Shown here: in pieces, positions 22,866 to 33,476 of the stretch
Numbering within the stretch: the stretch's first letter is position 1
Layout of the letters: each line of letters opens with the position of its first letter
Assembly (NCBI RefSeq): GCF_000230695.2
Contig: NC_020541.1
Span: forward strand, 2,294,001 to 2,358,000
Reading direction: 5' to 3'
Origin: Rhodanobacter denitrificans
Lineage (GTDB): Bacteria; Pseudomonadota; Gammaproteobacteria; Xanthomonadales; Rhodanobacteraceae
DNA length: 64,000 bases
Translations under genes and position numbers: made by a program
Notes under the pieces: model-generated
What the model was told of the DNA's origin: nothing
The model's database searches: none
What the model saw: the letters and a program-made list of their open reading frames with translations, nothing else

Positions 22866-23625
22866 GGCTGGCTCCTCGGTTGGGTTGGATCCTCGGCGGC
22901 AGGGCGTGGCCATCATCAATGTCCAGTTCGCTGCCGGTCATGGATTCTGATTCGTCAATGGCGAGCTCATCCGGCTCGTCCCTGTGGCCGGGCGGATGCA
23001 ACGCGCCGATCTCGCGTCGGTGTTGCAGTGGACCGCCCTGCACTGCCGCGATGTACCGTCACCAGTCGAGCCGCGCAGGCCGCCCCGCTGCCCCATGCGC
23101 CATCAGTTGCCCTGCCGTCCAGCTTGCCCACGCTCGTGCCTTCGGTATCGACGACCGCAGCATGCGCACGCCCGCAGGGGGCGGTGTTGACCACGATCAA
23201 GTGGACACTGCATCGCGAACCTGGTTGATTCCAGTCAATCGGGCCGTGCCGAAGCGGGTTCACGAGGAACCCGTGCGGCAGCGTGAAGGATCGAGTCCTG
23301 CCTGATTCATCGTGAACGTGGACAGGGCGAATGCGGATATCCCTTGTCGCATGGCGCAGGTGGCCCGTTGCAAAGCCGACCAAGCAAGGCCTTGCTCGTC
23401 GCTCGTCGGCGCGCTGCCGGACATCGCCAGCATCGTCGTTCTTCCCGCGACGCCGCTGGCGACCGATCCCGGCCTTGCGTTGCTGCCGGCTGCCTTCTCC
23501 GTGTTCCCGATCGCGGCGACGATGGCCTCCCCGCCGGTCGAAACGGCCACGCGACGATTCATGCATTTCGCCAACGATGCCTCACCGGCGCAACAAGCTG
23601 GCGAGCAGACCAGGAGCAAGGCTTC
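22866..23625. other. 760-base stretch without a supported gene
   Basis: Open frames exist on both strands, as expected in GC-rich DNA, but none has a family motif, a good start or coding-like amino-acid composition that I can defend. It borders phage-derived fragments on its right and may be eroded accessory DNA. Confidence 0.4.
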
Positions 23626-24222
23626 ATGAGCGACCCGTGGACGCACCTGCTGCAGCTTGCCTACTTCATGCTTCCCGCCTATTGCGCCAACATGGCGCCA
23701 CCCTTCACCCGGTACTGGCGCGGCTGGAACCGCCCTATCTACGAGCGCCTCCTCGGCAGCCACAAGACCGTGCTCGGCTTGCTGTGCAGTGACCCGCTGG
23801 CATCGCATCATGCGGCGACGTACATCGACAAGACCGGCGTAGGCGCTGGTCCCTGGGACATGTTCAAAGAAACGCGCACGAAGCGCATGCACGCTGTCAC
23901 GATCACTTCCGGCACCGCCGTCACGCGCACCGCCGATGGCTGGCATGTCGCCAAGCTGGAACTGGTGAGCCGGATACAGGCGCTGTTGCATTCGGGCGAC
24001 CTGCTCATTGAGCCGGAACTAGCCGATGCCGCAACGCTAGCGCGTGAGCTGCAAGACTTCCGGGTGACTTTCAGCACGGCAGGTAATGCGCAATTCGGCG
24101 CGCGCGAAGGCGCACACGACGACCTGGTGCTGTCCGTGGTCACGGCGATCTTCGGGGCGACCCGCGCCGAGCCGGTCATGGAGCTGGGGCTGATGATACC
24201 GGGCAATGGTTACCGCCACTGA
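23626..24222 (+). pseudogene. Chimeric ORF: DUF46 (CarS-like) N-terminus joined to phage terminase C-terminus
   Basis: The 198-codon frame has two unrelated parts. Residues 1 to about 50 (LLQLAYFMLPAYCANMAPPF, RYWRGWNRPIYERLLGSHKT) are the first helix and loop of bacterial DUF46/CDP-archaeol-synthase-like membrane proteins. From about residue 60 the frame reads YIDKTGVGAGPWDMF, VTITSGTAVTR, LELVSRIQALLHSGDL, LARELQDFRVTF and FGAREGAHDDLVLS, which is the C-terminal nuclease part of a phage terminase large subunit (the DD of AHDDLV is a metal-site pair). AGGAG precedes the ATG. A deletion or integration joined the two in frame; neither half is complete. Confidence 0.8.
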
Positions 24223-24239
24223 CGGCGGCGCAGCGGTCG

Positions 24240-24503
24240 GTGGCCGTGAAGCGCAGGGCGGAAATCTGGACAGCACTGCATCCAGAACAGGTGGGAAAAG
24301 ATTTCCCACCTGTTGCTAAACACGGCCGGCCGCAACCGAAAGCCTTTGCCGCCGAAACGGCTGAAGCATCCGGCATGACCAAACGGTCAATCAATCAACA
24401 CCTCGCCCGCGCCGAAGCCCTTGGCGACGACCTGGATGAAGTGGCCGGTACATCACTGGACAAGGGCGTTGAGTTGGACGCGCTGGCAGCCTGCCTGCCG
24501 TGA
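24240..24503 (+). pseudogene. Phage/plasmid ParB-like protein fragment
   Basis: The frame reads RRAEIWTALHPEQVG, PPVAKHGRPQPKAFAAETAE, GMTKRSINQHLARAEALGDD and VAGTSLDKGVELDALA. This is the helix-turn-helix-bearing middle of ParB/nuclease-like proteins often found in phages and integrated elements. The N-terminal nuclease domain and the C-terminal end are missing and the frame ends early at TGA. Together with the terminase piece next to it, it marks a decayed prophage. Confidence 0.65.
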
Positions 24504-24773
24504 GGTGTACGGTATCAAGAGGTGGGGATTGGTCGCGTGCGCTGAATCGGGAACTGGGAGGACTGGCGTTCAGCCGCGTCGGCTACGCGATGGTGGATGG
24601 TGGCGCCGATTCTCGGATGGGCGAGATGATGACCGCTGTTGACACATTCTTCGCTAAACCGTTAGATCAACCTTGTCAAGCTTGACTTAGAGCAGATTTA
24701 ACAATTCAACCGAGCACGGAGCCTAGAATAGGCGGTTATCGAAAGCAGTTCCGGTCACGGACGGGGGTCTGAG
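24504..24773. other. AT-richer spacer before the toxin-antitoxin pair
   Basis: 270 bases. A short frame (24,500-24,685) has no recognisable family. The right half is AT-rich (TTGACT at 24,682, TAGAAT at 24,724) and must carry the hicBA promoter, but the two boxes are too far apart to form one promoter. Confidence 0.35.
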
Positions 24774-25127
24774 ATGTCGTCAAATAAACGGAAAGTCAGA
24801 TGCTATGCGGAGAAGATCGGGAAGCAATGGCAGGCGTTCTGTATTGACTTGAACCTCGCAGTACAGGCCGACACGCTGCCTGACGTACGAGCAAAGCTCG
24901 AAGCGATGATTAACAGCTACCTGAAGCTGGCCATGGAGCAAACGGATCCGCAATACCAGCGCGACATGCTGTTCCGACCTGCCCCGCTCGCCATTCAGCT
25001 TCGCTACTGGTATGTCCGCGCGGCGGTCGCCTTCGACAACATCGGCCGGCCTCGCCATCACGGCGGCCGTCATGATCATCGCGGAAAGTTCGAACTGATG
25101 TCGTTTCGACAGCCGGCGCTCTGTTGA
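24774..25127 (+). CDS. hicB: HicB-family antitoxin
   Basis: The 117-residue frame begins CYAEKIGKQWQAFCIDLNLAVQADTLPDVRAKLEAMI, the partial RNase H-like fold of HicB antitoxins of the subfamily encoded upstream of the toxin. The region up to LAIQLRYWYVRAA fits the family; the last 25 residues, rich in histidine, do not look conserved and may reflect a late frameshift. The usual helix-turn-helix or ribbon-helix-helix DNA-binding tail is not obvious. It ends one base before the GTG start of hicA, giving an antitoxin-first operon. It would neutralise HicA and repress its own promoter. Confidence 0.7.
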   Translation: MSSNKRKVRCYAEKIGKQWQAFCIDLNLAVQADTLPDVRAKLEAMINSYLKLAMEQTDPQYQRDMLFRPAPLAIQLRYWYVRAAVAFDNIGRPRHHGGRHDHRGKFELMSFRQPALC

Positions 25128-25385
25128 GTGGGAGGCAAACCGCAGCTAGATTGCCGCGCGGTCAAATCACTCCTGAAGATGCTGGGATTCAGTAAAGTCC
25201 GTCAGGATGGTTCGCACGAGCATTATCAGATGATGGCGCGAGGCCACATGCGTACAGTCACGGTCGACTGTCCGAAGGCGCCCTTCTCTCATGACCTCGT
25301 GCATTCCATGGCCAGGCAAGCCGGTCTAAAGCAGTCCGAGTTCTATGCGGCAAGCAATGGAATGATGCCGTCACCTTGGCCTTAG
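25128..25385 (+). CDS. hicA: HicA-family mRNA interferase toxin
   Basis: An 85-residue toxin with the double-stranded-RNA-binding-like fold. KSLLKMLGFSKVRQDGSHEH contains the glycine-serine-histidine catalytic motif, and VTVDCPKAPFSHDLVHSMARQAG is the conserved second half. The toxin cleaves mRNA when free of HicB. The start is GTG, immediately after the hicB stop (TGAGTG), which favours coupled translation. An intrinsic terminator follows 22 bases after the stop. The gene looks intact. It lies in the decayed prophage zone next to tRNA-Ser. Confidence 0.82.
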   Translation: MGGKPQLDCRAVKSLLKMLGFSKVRQDGSHEHYQMMARGHMRTVTVDCPKAPFSHDLVHSMARQAGLKQSEFYAASNGMMPSPWP

Positions 25386-25406
25386 TTCGGCTTCACTCCC
25401 ACACCA

Positions 25407-25428
25407 AGCCCGCTACAGCGGGCTTTTT
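25407..25428 (+). terminator. Intrinsic terminator after hicA
   Basis: Stem AGCCCGC/GCGGGCT with loop TACA followed by a run of six T. It would end transcription of hicBA on the plus strand. Confidence 0.85.
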
Positions 25429-25438
25429 TGCTCTGCTG

Positions 25439-25939
25439 CTACGCGCCCACTTTCAGCAGCGATGTATCGACCCCATTTGAGCCGCGAGATAGAAGCTCCC
25501 AATTCTCGAAGCACGCGCAGACATCGGGGGGCTCGACAAGCTTCCACGTATTCATGCTGAGCGCCGCCAAGTTAATTCCAGCGACGGTCTTCCAAGTGAT
25601 CACGATGTATGCGTCATCGTCGGTAACCAAAAGGTTGCCGGGCGTGTATCTAGCTTCGCTAACTGCCGCTGGAACCTCAAACTTCGCGAGCAGATCGCCA
25701 ACTGGAATTGCTAGCACCACTTTAGATCCTGCTGTGGCAATGCTCATGAGCGTTAGCGAAAACCTCTCGTCACCAGCAAGAGATATGCTCGCTGCCGGGC
25801 GCCTTTGATCATCTGGATCTACGCGCAAGCAATACTCGCGCACAGCTCCCCTAACCGACACTTCGTAGAAGAAGGCCCCCGGCTTTAGGCTGGCGACACT
25901 TTGGGATTTAAGTCCCTTGAGGGGAACAGTAATTGTCAT
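25439..25939 (-). CDS. Hypothetical protein, 166 residues
   Basis: I do not recognise this protein. It starts MTITVPLKGLKSQSV at the ATG; a TTG eight codons upstream is the only alternative. The sequence is a mixed alpha/beta soluble type with no signal peptide or membrane segment, two adjacent cysteines near the C-terminus (DVCACFENW) and balanced composition. Codon use is less GC-rich than in the neighbouring housekeeping genes, which fits acquired DNA. It lies between the hicBA terminator and tRNA-Ser on the opposite strand to hicBA and may be part of the same accessory island. Confidence 0.6.
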   Translation of the reverse strand: MTITVPLKGLKSQSVASLKPGAFFYEVSVRGAVREYCLRVDPDDQRRPAASISLAGDERFSLTLMSIATAGSKVVLAIPVGDLLAKFEVPAAVSEARYTPGNLLVTDDDAYIVITWKTVAGINLAALSMNTWKLVEPPDVCACFENWELLSRGSNGVDTSLLKVGA

Positions 25940-26064
25940 AACGCCCCGTTCGAATGGAGGCAAGACTAGCGGTTATGGCACGTTGCAGCAGGTGGGAACA
26001 AAGCGTGATACGTCAAACGAATACAACAAAAAAGCCCATGAAATCATGATCTTAGTTGCATATC

Positions 26065-26154
26065 TGGCGGAGAGAGTGGGATTCGAACCCACGGTAGTGT
26101 TGCCACTACGGCAGTTTTCAAGACTGCTGCCTTAAACCGCTCGGCCATCTCTCC
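26065..26154 (-). tRNA. tRNA-Ser (anticodon UGA)
   Basis: The reverse strand starts GGAGAGATGGCCGAGCGGTT, has the anticodon stem GCAGT/ACTGC with loop CTTGAAA (anticodon TGA, plus-strand 26,118-26,120), a long variable arm (GTAGTGGCAACACTAC), a T-arm with GGTTCGAATCC, and an encoded 3' CCA at 26,067-26,065. The acceptor arms GGAGAGA/TCTCTCC pair perfectly. tRNA-Ser genes are frequent phage integration sites, and the decayed prophage pieces lie on its 3' side. Confidence 0.96.
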
Positions 26155-26248
26155 AGACTTGTTCGCGATCTTCTGCGAGGGTCGCCATGCTATCAGGAAC
26201 ACGGCGACGGGTGCCTGTGGGGGAAGCCGGATGATCGTGGTTCCGATT

Positions 26249-26323
26249 CTGCAGGAGCGCACCCTGTGCGCGAGCTCTTCGTCACGTGACCAAAAGCATC
26301 GCGCACAGAGTGCGCTCCTACAG
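26249..26323. repeat. REP-like inverted repeat pair 1
   Basis: Left arm CTGCAGGAGCGCACCCTGTG and right arm, reversed, CTGTAGGAGCGCACTCTGTG pair over about 24 bases around a central region. This GTAGGAGCGCAC(N)TGTGCGCGA type is a common extragenic palindrome of Xanthomonadales and pseudomonads. The right arm touches the stop codon of the membrane-protein gene at 26,324. Confidence 0.85.
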
Positions 26324-28146
<1,823 letters not shown>

Positions 28147-28179
28147 TTATCGCTGTCGGGCGGCTGTTGCCGCAATGCA

Positions 28180-28230
28180 ACGCGCGCTTTCACTCCTCCC
28201 CTCTGCACACAGGGGAGGGAGAACGGCATC
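28180..28230. repeat. Small GC-rich hairpin between serS and the next gene
   Basis: CTCCCCT ... AGGGGAG inverted repeat around CTGCACAC upstream of serS on its own strand. It may be a hairpin between the two genes or part of a dispersed repeat; there is no T-run. Confidence 0.4.
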
Positions 28231-28253
28231 CCGCGAGGAGGGAGCCAGGCGAC

Positions 28254-28832
28254 TCATCTGGCCAGCTTGCGTTCACTGCGACCCAGCCACCAGGCGATCG
28301 CGGCGCCAGCGAGCAGCCAGCCGACGAGTTGCTCGACCAGCGCGGCCAGGGTGAAATCGAGCGGGAAGCGATACCAGTTCCAGTACGGCAGCGTCGTGCT
28401 CAGCCAGGCAAAGACCGCCGCGGCCGCGGCCAGCGCCACGCGCCGCCGGAAACCCAGCCCGGCCAGCCCCAGCACGAAGGCCAGCGCCAGCGCGGCAAGC
28501 GTATCGGATGCCCACTGCCGTCCGATCTGCGGCCCCATCTGCATCAGGTCGTCGCCTTGCGGCAGGTAGACCACCCAGGCGTACGGCGACGTCGCTGCCT
28601 TGGCCGAATAAGCCTTGATCACTGCTTCGTCGCCCATCCGCTTCGGGTTCAGCGACGGCAGGATGTAAACGCCCGGCTGATCGCCGAGACCTTCATGCAA
28701 GCTGTTCAACACGACGCTTTCGTTGGCCGGCATCTGGATGCCGACATTACCCAGCCCCAGCGCCATGTGCGCCGCCACGCCCCACGCAAAGATCACGATG
28801 CCGCCGATCAGACCTGCCACGAGTACGCGCAT
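28254..28832 (-). CDS. Inner-membrane protein, unknown function
   Basis: A 192-residue protein with one N-terminal helix (MRVLVAGLIGGIVIFAWGVA), an extracytoplasmic loop of about 75 residues with VVLNSLHEGLGDQPGVYILP, then three C-terminal helices. The family is not recognised; similar proteins are common and unnamed in Xanthomonadales. It lies between rarA and serS on the same strand, where many gammaproteobacteria carry crcB, but its length and pattern do not fit CrcB (single domain of about 125 residues). Confidence 0.65.
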   Translation of the reverse strand: MRVLVAGLIGGIVIFAWGVAAHMALGLGNVGIQMPANESVVLNSLHEGLGDQPGVYILPSLNPKRMGDEAVIKAYSAKAATSPYAWVVYLPQGDDLMQMGPQIGRQWASDTLAALALAFVLGLAGLGFRRRVALAAAAAVFAWLSTTLPYWNWYRFPLDFTLAALVEQLVGWLLAGAAIAWWLGRSERKLAR

Positions 28833-28909
28833 GGTTCACCCTCCCGGTCGATGCGGCGAATCTAGGTCGGGCACCGGGGCGGCGGCAAGGGTGCGCGCAG
28901 CAGCCGACG

Positions 28910-30247
28910 TTATTTGCCGCGGGCCTTGGCGCGGGCGGCGCGCAGGGCCAGCAGCTTTTCGCGCAGTTGCAGTTCCAGGCCGCGTTCGACCGGCTCGTAG
29001 AAGATGCTGCCAGCCAGTGCATCGGGCAGGCATTGCTGGTCCAGCGCGATGCCGCCTTCGGCGTCGTGGTCGTACTGGTAGCCCTTGCCGTAGCCGAGGC
29101 CCTTCATCAATTTCGTCGGCGCGTTGCGCAGGTGCATCGGCACTTCCAGCGTGCCGCCGCTGCGCACCGCGTCGCGGGCCTTGTTGTAGGCCATGTAGGC
29201 GGCGTTGCTCTTGGGCGAGATGGCCAGCCAGATCGCCAGCTGGGCGAGGCCGAGCTCGCCTTCGGGGCTGCCCAGGCGCTCGTAGGTATCCCACGCGTCC
29301 AGCGCCATGCGCCAGGCACGCGGCTCGGCCAGGCCGACGTCTTCCACCGCCATGCGGGTCATGCGCCGGGCCAGGTACAGCGGGTCGACGCCGCCGTCGA
29401 GCATGCGGCACAGCCAGTACACCGCCGCGTCGGGATCGGACGAGCGCACCGACTTGTGCAGCGCCGAAATCTGGTCGTAGAACTGCTCGCCCTGCTTGTC
29501 GAAACGGCGGGTGCGGTCGGCCAGCACCTGGCTCAGGGTGGTTTCGTCGATGCTGCGGTCTTCGGCCAGTTCAGCGGCGATTTCCAGCAGGGTCAGCGCG
29601 CGGCGCACGTCGCCGTCGGCGGCCTGGGCGATCGACTCCAGCGACTCGTCGGAGACTTGCAGCTGCAGTTCGCCCAGGCCGCGTTCGCTGTCGATCAGCG
29701 CGCGCTTCAGCGCGGCGATGATGTCGTCGGTGGAGACCGGTTCCAGCACGTGCACGCGGCAGCGCGACAGCAGCGCGGAGTTCAGCTCGAACGAAGGGTT
29801 CTCGGTGGTGGCGCCGATGAAGATGATCACGCCGCGCTCGATGTGCGGCAGGAACGCATCCTGCTGGGTCTTGTTGAAGCGGTGCACCTCGTCGACGAAC
29901 AGCACGGTGCGCCGGCCTTGCGCGAAGTTCAGTTCGGCCTCGGCCAGCGCCTTGCGCACGTCCGGCAGGCCGGACAGCACGGCGGAGATTGCGCGGAAAT
30001 CCGCATCGGCGTAACGCGCCACCAGCAAGGCCAGCGTGGTCTTGCCGCAACCGGGCGGCCCCCACAGCACCATCGAGTGGATCTTGCCGGCCTCCAGCGC
30101 GCGGCGCAGCGCCTTGTCCGGGCCGACCAGGCGCTGCTGGCCGACGATCTCGTCCAGGCTGCGCGGGCGCATGCGTTCGGCCAGCGGCTTGAGCGCATCG
30201 GGTTCGGCGAACAGGCCGGGGCTGGATGGCGAGGCGGGACGGGGCAT
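28910..30247 (-). CDS. rarA: RarA/MgsA replication-associated recombination ATPase
   Basis: An AAA+ clamp-loader-like ATPase that acts at stalled forks. The 445-residue protein has RMRPRSLDEIVGQQRLVG at the N-terminus, Walker A GPPGCGKTT (residues 63-71), Walker B VLFVDEVHRFN, sensor 1 IFIGATTENPSF and the arginine-finger region LLSRCRVHVLEP. The C-terminal tetramerisation domain includes YLARRMTRMAVEDVGLAEPR. The start MPRPASP is chosen; six more codons upstream are possible. In E. coli the next upstream gene is lolA, but here lolA is 11 kb away. Confidence 0.96.
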   Translation of the reverse strand: MPRPASPSSPGLFAEPDALKPLAERMRPRSLDEIVGQQRLVGPDKALRRALEAGKIHSMVLWGPPGCGKTTLALLVARYADADFRAISAVLSGLPDVRKALAEAELNFAQGRRTVLFVDEVHRFNKTQQDAFLPHIERGVIIFIGATTENPSFELNSALLSRCRVHVLEPVSTDDIIAALKRALIDSERGLGELQLQVSDESLESIAQAADGDVRRALTLLEIAAELAEDRSIDETTLSQVLADRTRRFDKQGEQFYDQISALHKSVRSSDPDAAVYWLCRMLDGGVDPLYLARRMTRMAVEDVGLAEPRAWRMALDAWDTYERLGSPEGELGLAQLAIWLAISPKSNAAYMAYNKARDAVRSGGTLEVPMHLRNAPTKLMKGLGYGKGYQYDHDAEGGIALDQQCLPDALAGSIFYEPVERGLELQLREKLLALRAARAKARGK

Positions 30248-30437
30248 CCGGGCATGATAAGCCATGCCTGCCGATTCATCTGATGGCAGCGGATTGCCGG
30301 TATGATTCCGGCACGCAGCGGTGCTTGACCCGCTGCGTGTCGCCGGGGGCAGGATGCAGAAGGGGGCCGCTTCCCTCCAGGGGAAGGATCACGACGGGTC
30401 GTGCCGACGCACGCCCGACAGGCGGGTGCCGCCACGC

Positions 30438-33400
30438 ATGAGCGACGCGCATCGCCGTCGCCGGCGTTTCCGGCTGCCTCTGGCGGGTCTCTTTCTGCTG
30501 TTTTTGCTGGGCTCCGCGGCGCGCGCCGACAGCGGCGATCCGTGGGCGCCGTTCGATGCCCCCTGGTTCGACCAGGTCGGCATTTCCGACGGTTTGCCGC
30601 ATTCGGTCACCACCGCGATAGCCCAGGACCGCGACGGCCTGATCTGGATCGGCACCATGGGCGGCCTGGTCCGCTACGACGGCTATCGCCTGCAGGTATT
30701 TGGCGCCGGCAGCGGCAAGGCGCCCGGCCTGCCCGACGCCTACGTGCGCAGCCTGCTTGCGCTGCCCGATGGCAGCCTGCTGATCGGCACCAATACCGGC
30801 GGGGTGGCCCGCTTCGAGCAGGCAGACAACAGCTTTCGCGTCTATCCGGTCGGTGCCGGCGGCCTCTCCGACCGCAAGATCTACGCGCTCGGCGAAGATC
30901 ATGCCGGCGGTGTCTGGATCGCCACCGAGAACGGACTGAACCACCTCGACCTGCGCACCGACGCGATCCGCCGGGTGGACACTGGGCCGGATACCTCACC
31001 GCGCAACTTCAGCGTGCTGCAGGACCGGCACGGCAACCTGTGGCTGGGCAACAACAACGGCCTGTTCGTGCACCGCGCAGGCAGCGACGCCTTCGTGCGG
31101 CCGTCGACGCCGGACGGTCCCGCCGCTGCGGTGCTCGGCAACCAGATCTGGTCCGTCATGCAGGATCGCGAAGGCCGCCTGTGGGCGGGCAGCGTGCAGG
31201 CCGGCGCGGCGTATCGCGATACCGACGGCCGCTGGCACGGCGTGCCGGGCTTCAGCGGCTACCCGGACGGCGCACGCCACTCGACCGTGCGCGACTTGCT
31301 GCAGACCGCCGGCGGCGCGGTATGGATCGCCACCGACGGTGGCGGCGTGCTCGAGTACACGCCCGGCGACGCCGGCGTGCGGCGGATCGATCACGACCCG
31401 GCCGTGCCTTCGTCGCTGCCCGGCGACTCGGTGCGCGCGCTGCTGCGCGATCGCTCCGGGAACATCTGGGCGGCCACCGACCTGGGCGTCGCGCACCACA
31501 ACCCGCAGGCGCGCATCGCGTTCTCGCTGCTGCCGTCGCCGCTGGAGGGCAACGCGCTGTCCGACACCAACGTGCACAGCATCTTCGTCGACTCGCGCGG
31601 GCGGATCTGGCTGGGCCTCGGCGCCGGCCACATCGACGTGATCGACCTGAAGGCCGGCCGCATGCGCCACCTTCACCTGGATGGCAGCCAGACCCAGCGC
31701 GACGTGCGCAGCCTCGCCGAAGTCGACGGTTCAATCTGGGTCGGCACCCAGGGCCTGGCGCGGATCGACCCGGACACGCTGGCGATCGCGGATTCGGTGC
31801 TGCCGGCGTTGCACGACAAGCCGGTGCTGAGCCTCAGGCGCGACGGTACGCACCTGCTGATCGGCACCTACGACGGCCTTTACCGCTACGACACCCGCAG
31901 CGGCACGCTGGAACACGCCAGCCACGTGCCGAGCGATCCGGCCAGCCTCGCCAGCGATACCGTGCGCTACATCGCGCAGGTGGGCGACGACTGGTGGTAC
32001 GGCACCAGCCGCGGCCTCAGCATCGCCCGCGGCGACAGCCTGCCGCGCCGCTTCATCAACCTGCGCCATCGCGCCGACGACTCCGCCAGCCTGCCGCAGG
32101 ACCTGATCGGCTCGATCAGCCGCGGCCCGCACGGCCAGGTCTGGGTCAGCACCTTCGACGGCCTGGGCATCGTCGACCCTCCCGTCGACGGCGAATCGTG
32201 GCGCTTCCGCACGGTCGGCCCGGCGCAGGGCCTGTCCAGCAACAAGGTCACTGCCGTGCTGGCCGACGACCACGGCCGGTTCTGGGCCAGCCTGTCCAAC
32301 GGCGTGGCCAGGATCGACGGCGATACGCACGAGGCCATCAGTCTCGGCACCCGCGACGGCCTGCACATCGCCAGCTACGTCAATGTCGCCGCGGCACGCG
32401 CACCCGGCGGCGAGCTGCTGTTCGGCGGGCTGGGTGGCTTGACCGTGATCCGCCCGCACTGGCAACCGTCGGCGGTCGCCACCACGCCGCTGGCGATCAC
32501 CAACGCCGTCGTCAACGGCGTGGCCATGCCGTTCGGCAAACTGCCGGCCAGCGGCGCGAAGGTCACGCTGGATCGCGGCAATCGCAACCTGCGCCTCGAC
32601 TTCGCCCTGCTCGACTACCAGGTACCGATGGAAACCGCCTACAGCTACCGCATGGACGGCCTCGACGAGGACTGGACGAACATCCCCAAGGGCAGCCTGC
32701 CCAGTGCGATCTACACCAGCCTGCCACACGGCCAGTACCGGCTGCGCCTGCGCGCCGCCACCCGCGGCCTGCAGCCACGCACGGTCGAGACCGACCTGGC
32801 GCTCGCGGTCAAGCCGCGCTGGTACGAAACCACCCTCAGCCGGGTGGTCGCCGCCCTGTTGCTGGCGGCGCTGATCGCCACGCTGGTGCATTTGCGCACC
32901 CTGTACCTGGGGCGGCAGGCGGCACAGTTGCAGCGGCAGGTCGACGAGCGCACGCGCGACCTGCTCGTGGCGAACCGGCGCCTGGACGAACTGGCCAGCA
33001 CCGACGGCCTGACCGGCGTCTACAACCGCCGCCGCTTCCTGGAGCTGGCCCGGCTCGAGCGCGAACGCGCCCAGGCCGGCCCGAGCTGCATCGCGCTGTT
33101 CGACCTGGACCGCTTCAAGCTGATCAACGACACCCACGGCCACCTGGCCGGCGACGCCGTGATCCGCGGCGCGATCGAGGTGATCCGGCAACACTGCCGC
33201 CAGGGCGACCTGGTCGGCCGCTACGGCGGCGAGGAATTCGTGCTGTGCCTGCCCGACACGCCATTGTCGCTGGCGCGGGAGATCGCCGAGCGCATCTGCG
33301 CGGCGCTGGCCGCCACCACGGTGAACCACGACGGGCGCCCGATCCCGGTGACCGCCAGCATCGGAATCGCCGCGCTGCGGCCGGGCGAGTCGATCGAGCA

Positions 33401-33476
33401 ATGGCTGTCGCGCGCCGACAAGGCGCTGTACGAGGCCAAGCGCGCCGGTCGCAACCGTTGCGCCGTCGCCAGCTGA
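30438..33476 (+). CDS. Membrane-bound diguanylate cyclase with periplasmic Reg_prop/Y_Y_Y sensor
   Basis: A 1012-residue sensor that would make cyclic di-GMP. An N-terminal signal segment (FRLPLAGLFLLFLLGSAARA) is followed by about 14 WIGT/GLxRYD-type two-component-regulator propeller repeats to about residue 690, a Y_Y_Y domain (about 700-790), one transmembrane helix (VVAALLLAALIATLVHL), a short coiled coil and a GGDEF domain. The active site is GGEEF (930-934), and the product-inhibition I-site RQGD lies five residues before it (921-924), so the cyclase looks active and feedback-controlled. ATG at 30,438 precedes the signal segment. The gene begins an insertion between rarA and lolA. Confidence 0.93.
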   Translation: MSDAHRRRRRFRLPLAGLFLLFLLGSAARADSGDPWAPFDAPWFDQVGISDGLPHSVTTAIAQDRDGLIWIGTMGGLVRYDGYRLQVFGAGSGKAPGLPDAYVRSLLALPDGSLLIGTNTGGVARFEQADNSFRVYPVGAGGLSDRKIYALGEDHAGGVWIATENGLNHLDLRTDAIRRVDTGPDTSPRNFSVLQDRHGNLWLGNNNGLFVHRAGSDAFVRPSTPDGPAAAVLGNQIWSVMQDREGRLWAGSVQAGAAYRDTDGRWHGVPGFSGYPDGARHSTVRDLLQTAGGAVWIATDGGGVLEYTPGDAGVRRIDHDPAVPSSLPGDSVRALLRDRSGNIWAATDLGVAHHNPQARIAFSLLPSPLEGNALSDTNVHSIFVDSRGRIWLGLGAGHIDVIDLKAGRMRHLHLDGSQTQRDVRSLAEVDGSIWVGTQGLARIDPDTLAIADSVLPALHDKPVLSLRRDGTHLLIGTYDGLYRYDTRSGTLEHASHVPSDPASLASDTVRYIAQVGDDWWYGTSRGLSIARGDSLPRRFINLRHRADDSASLPQDLIGSISRGPHGQVWVSTFDGLGIVDPPVDGESWRFRTVGPAQGLSSNKVTAVLADDHGRFWASLSNGVARIDGDTHEAISLGTRDGLHIASYVNVAAARAPGGELLFGGLGGLTVIRPHWQPSAVATTPLAITNAVVNGVAMPFGKLPASGAKVTLDRGNRNLRLDFALLDYQVPMETAYSYRMDGLDEDWTNIPKGSLPSAIYTSLPHGQYRLRLRAATRGLQPRTVETDLALAVKPRWYETTLSRVVAALLLAALIATLVHLRTLYLGRQAAQLQRQVDERTRDLLVANRRLDELASTDGLTGVYNRRRFLELARLERERAQAGPSCIALFDLDRFKLINDTHGHLAGDAVIRGAIEVIRQHCRQGDLVGRYGGEEFVLCLPDTPLSLAREIAERICAALAATTVNHDGRPIPVTASIGIAALRPGESIEQWLSRADKALYEAKRAGRNRCAVAS

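Noticed and set aside
26065..26154. attL/attR duplication of tRNA-Ser
   Set aside because: I found no second copy of the tRNA 3' end within the window, so phage integration at this tRNA remains an inference.
28254..28832. crcB between rarA and serS
   Set aside because: Position fits, but the length (192), the large external loop and the helix pattern do not match CrcB.
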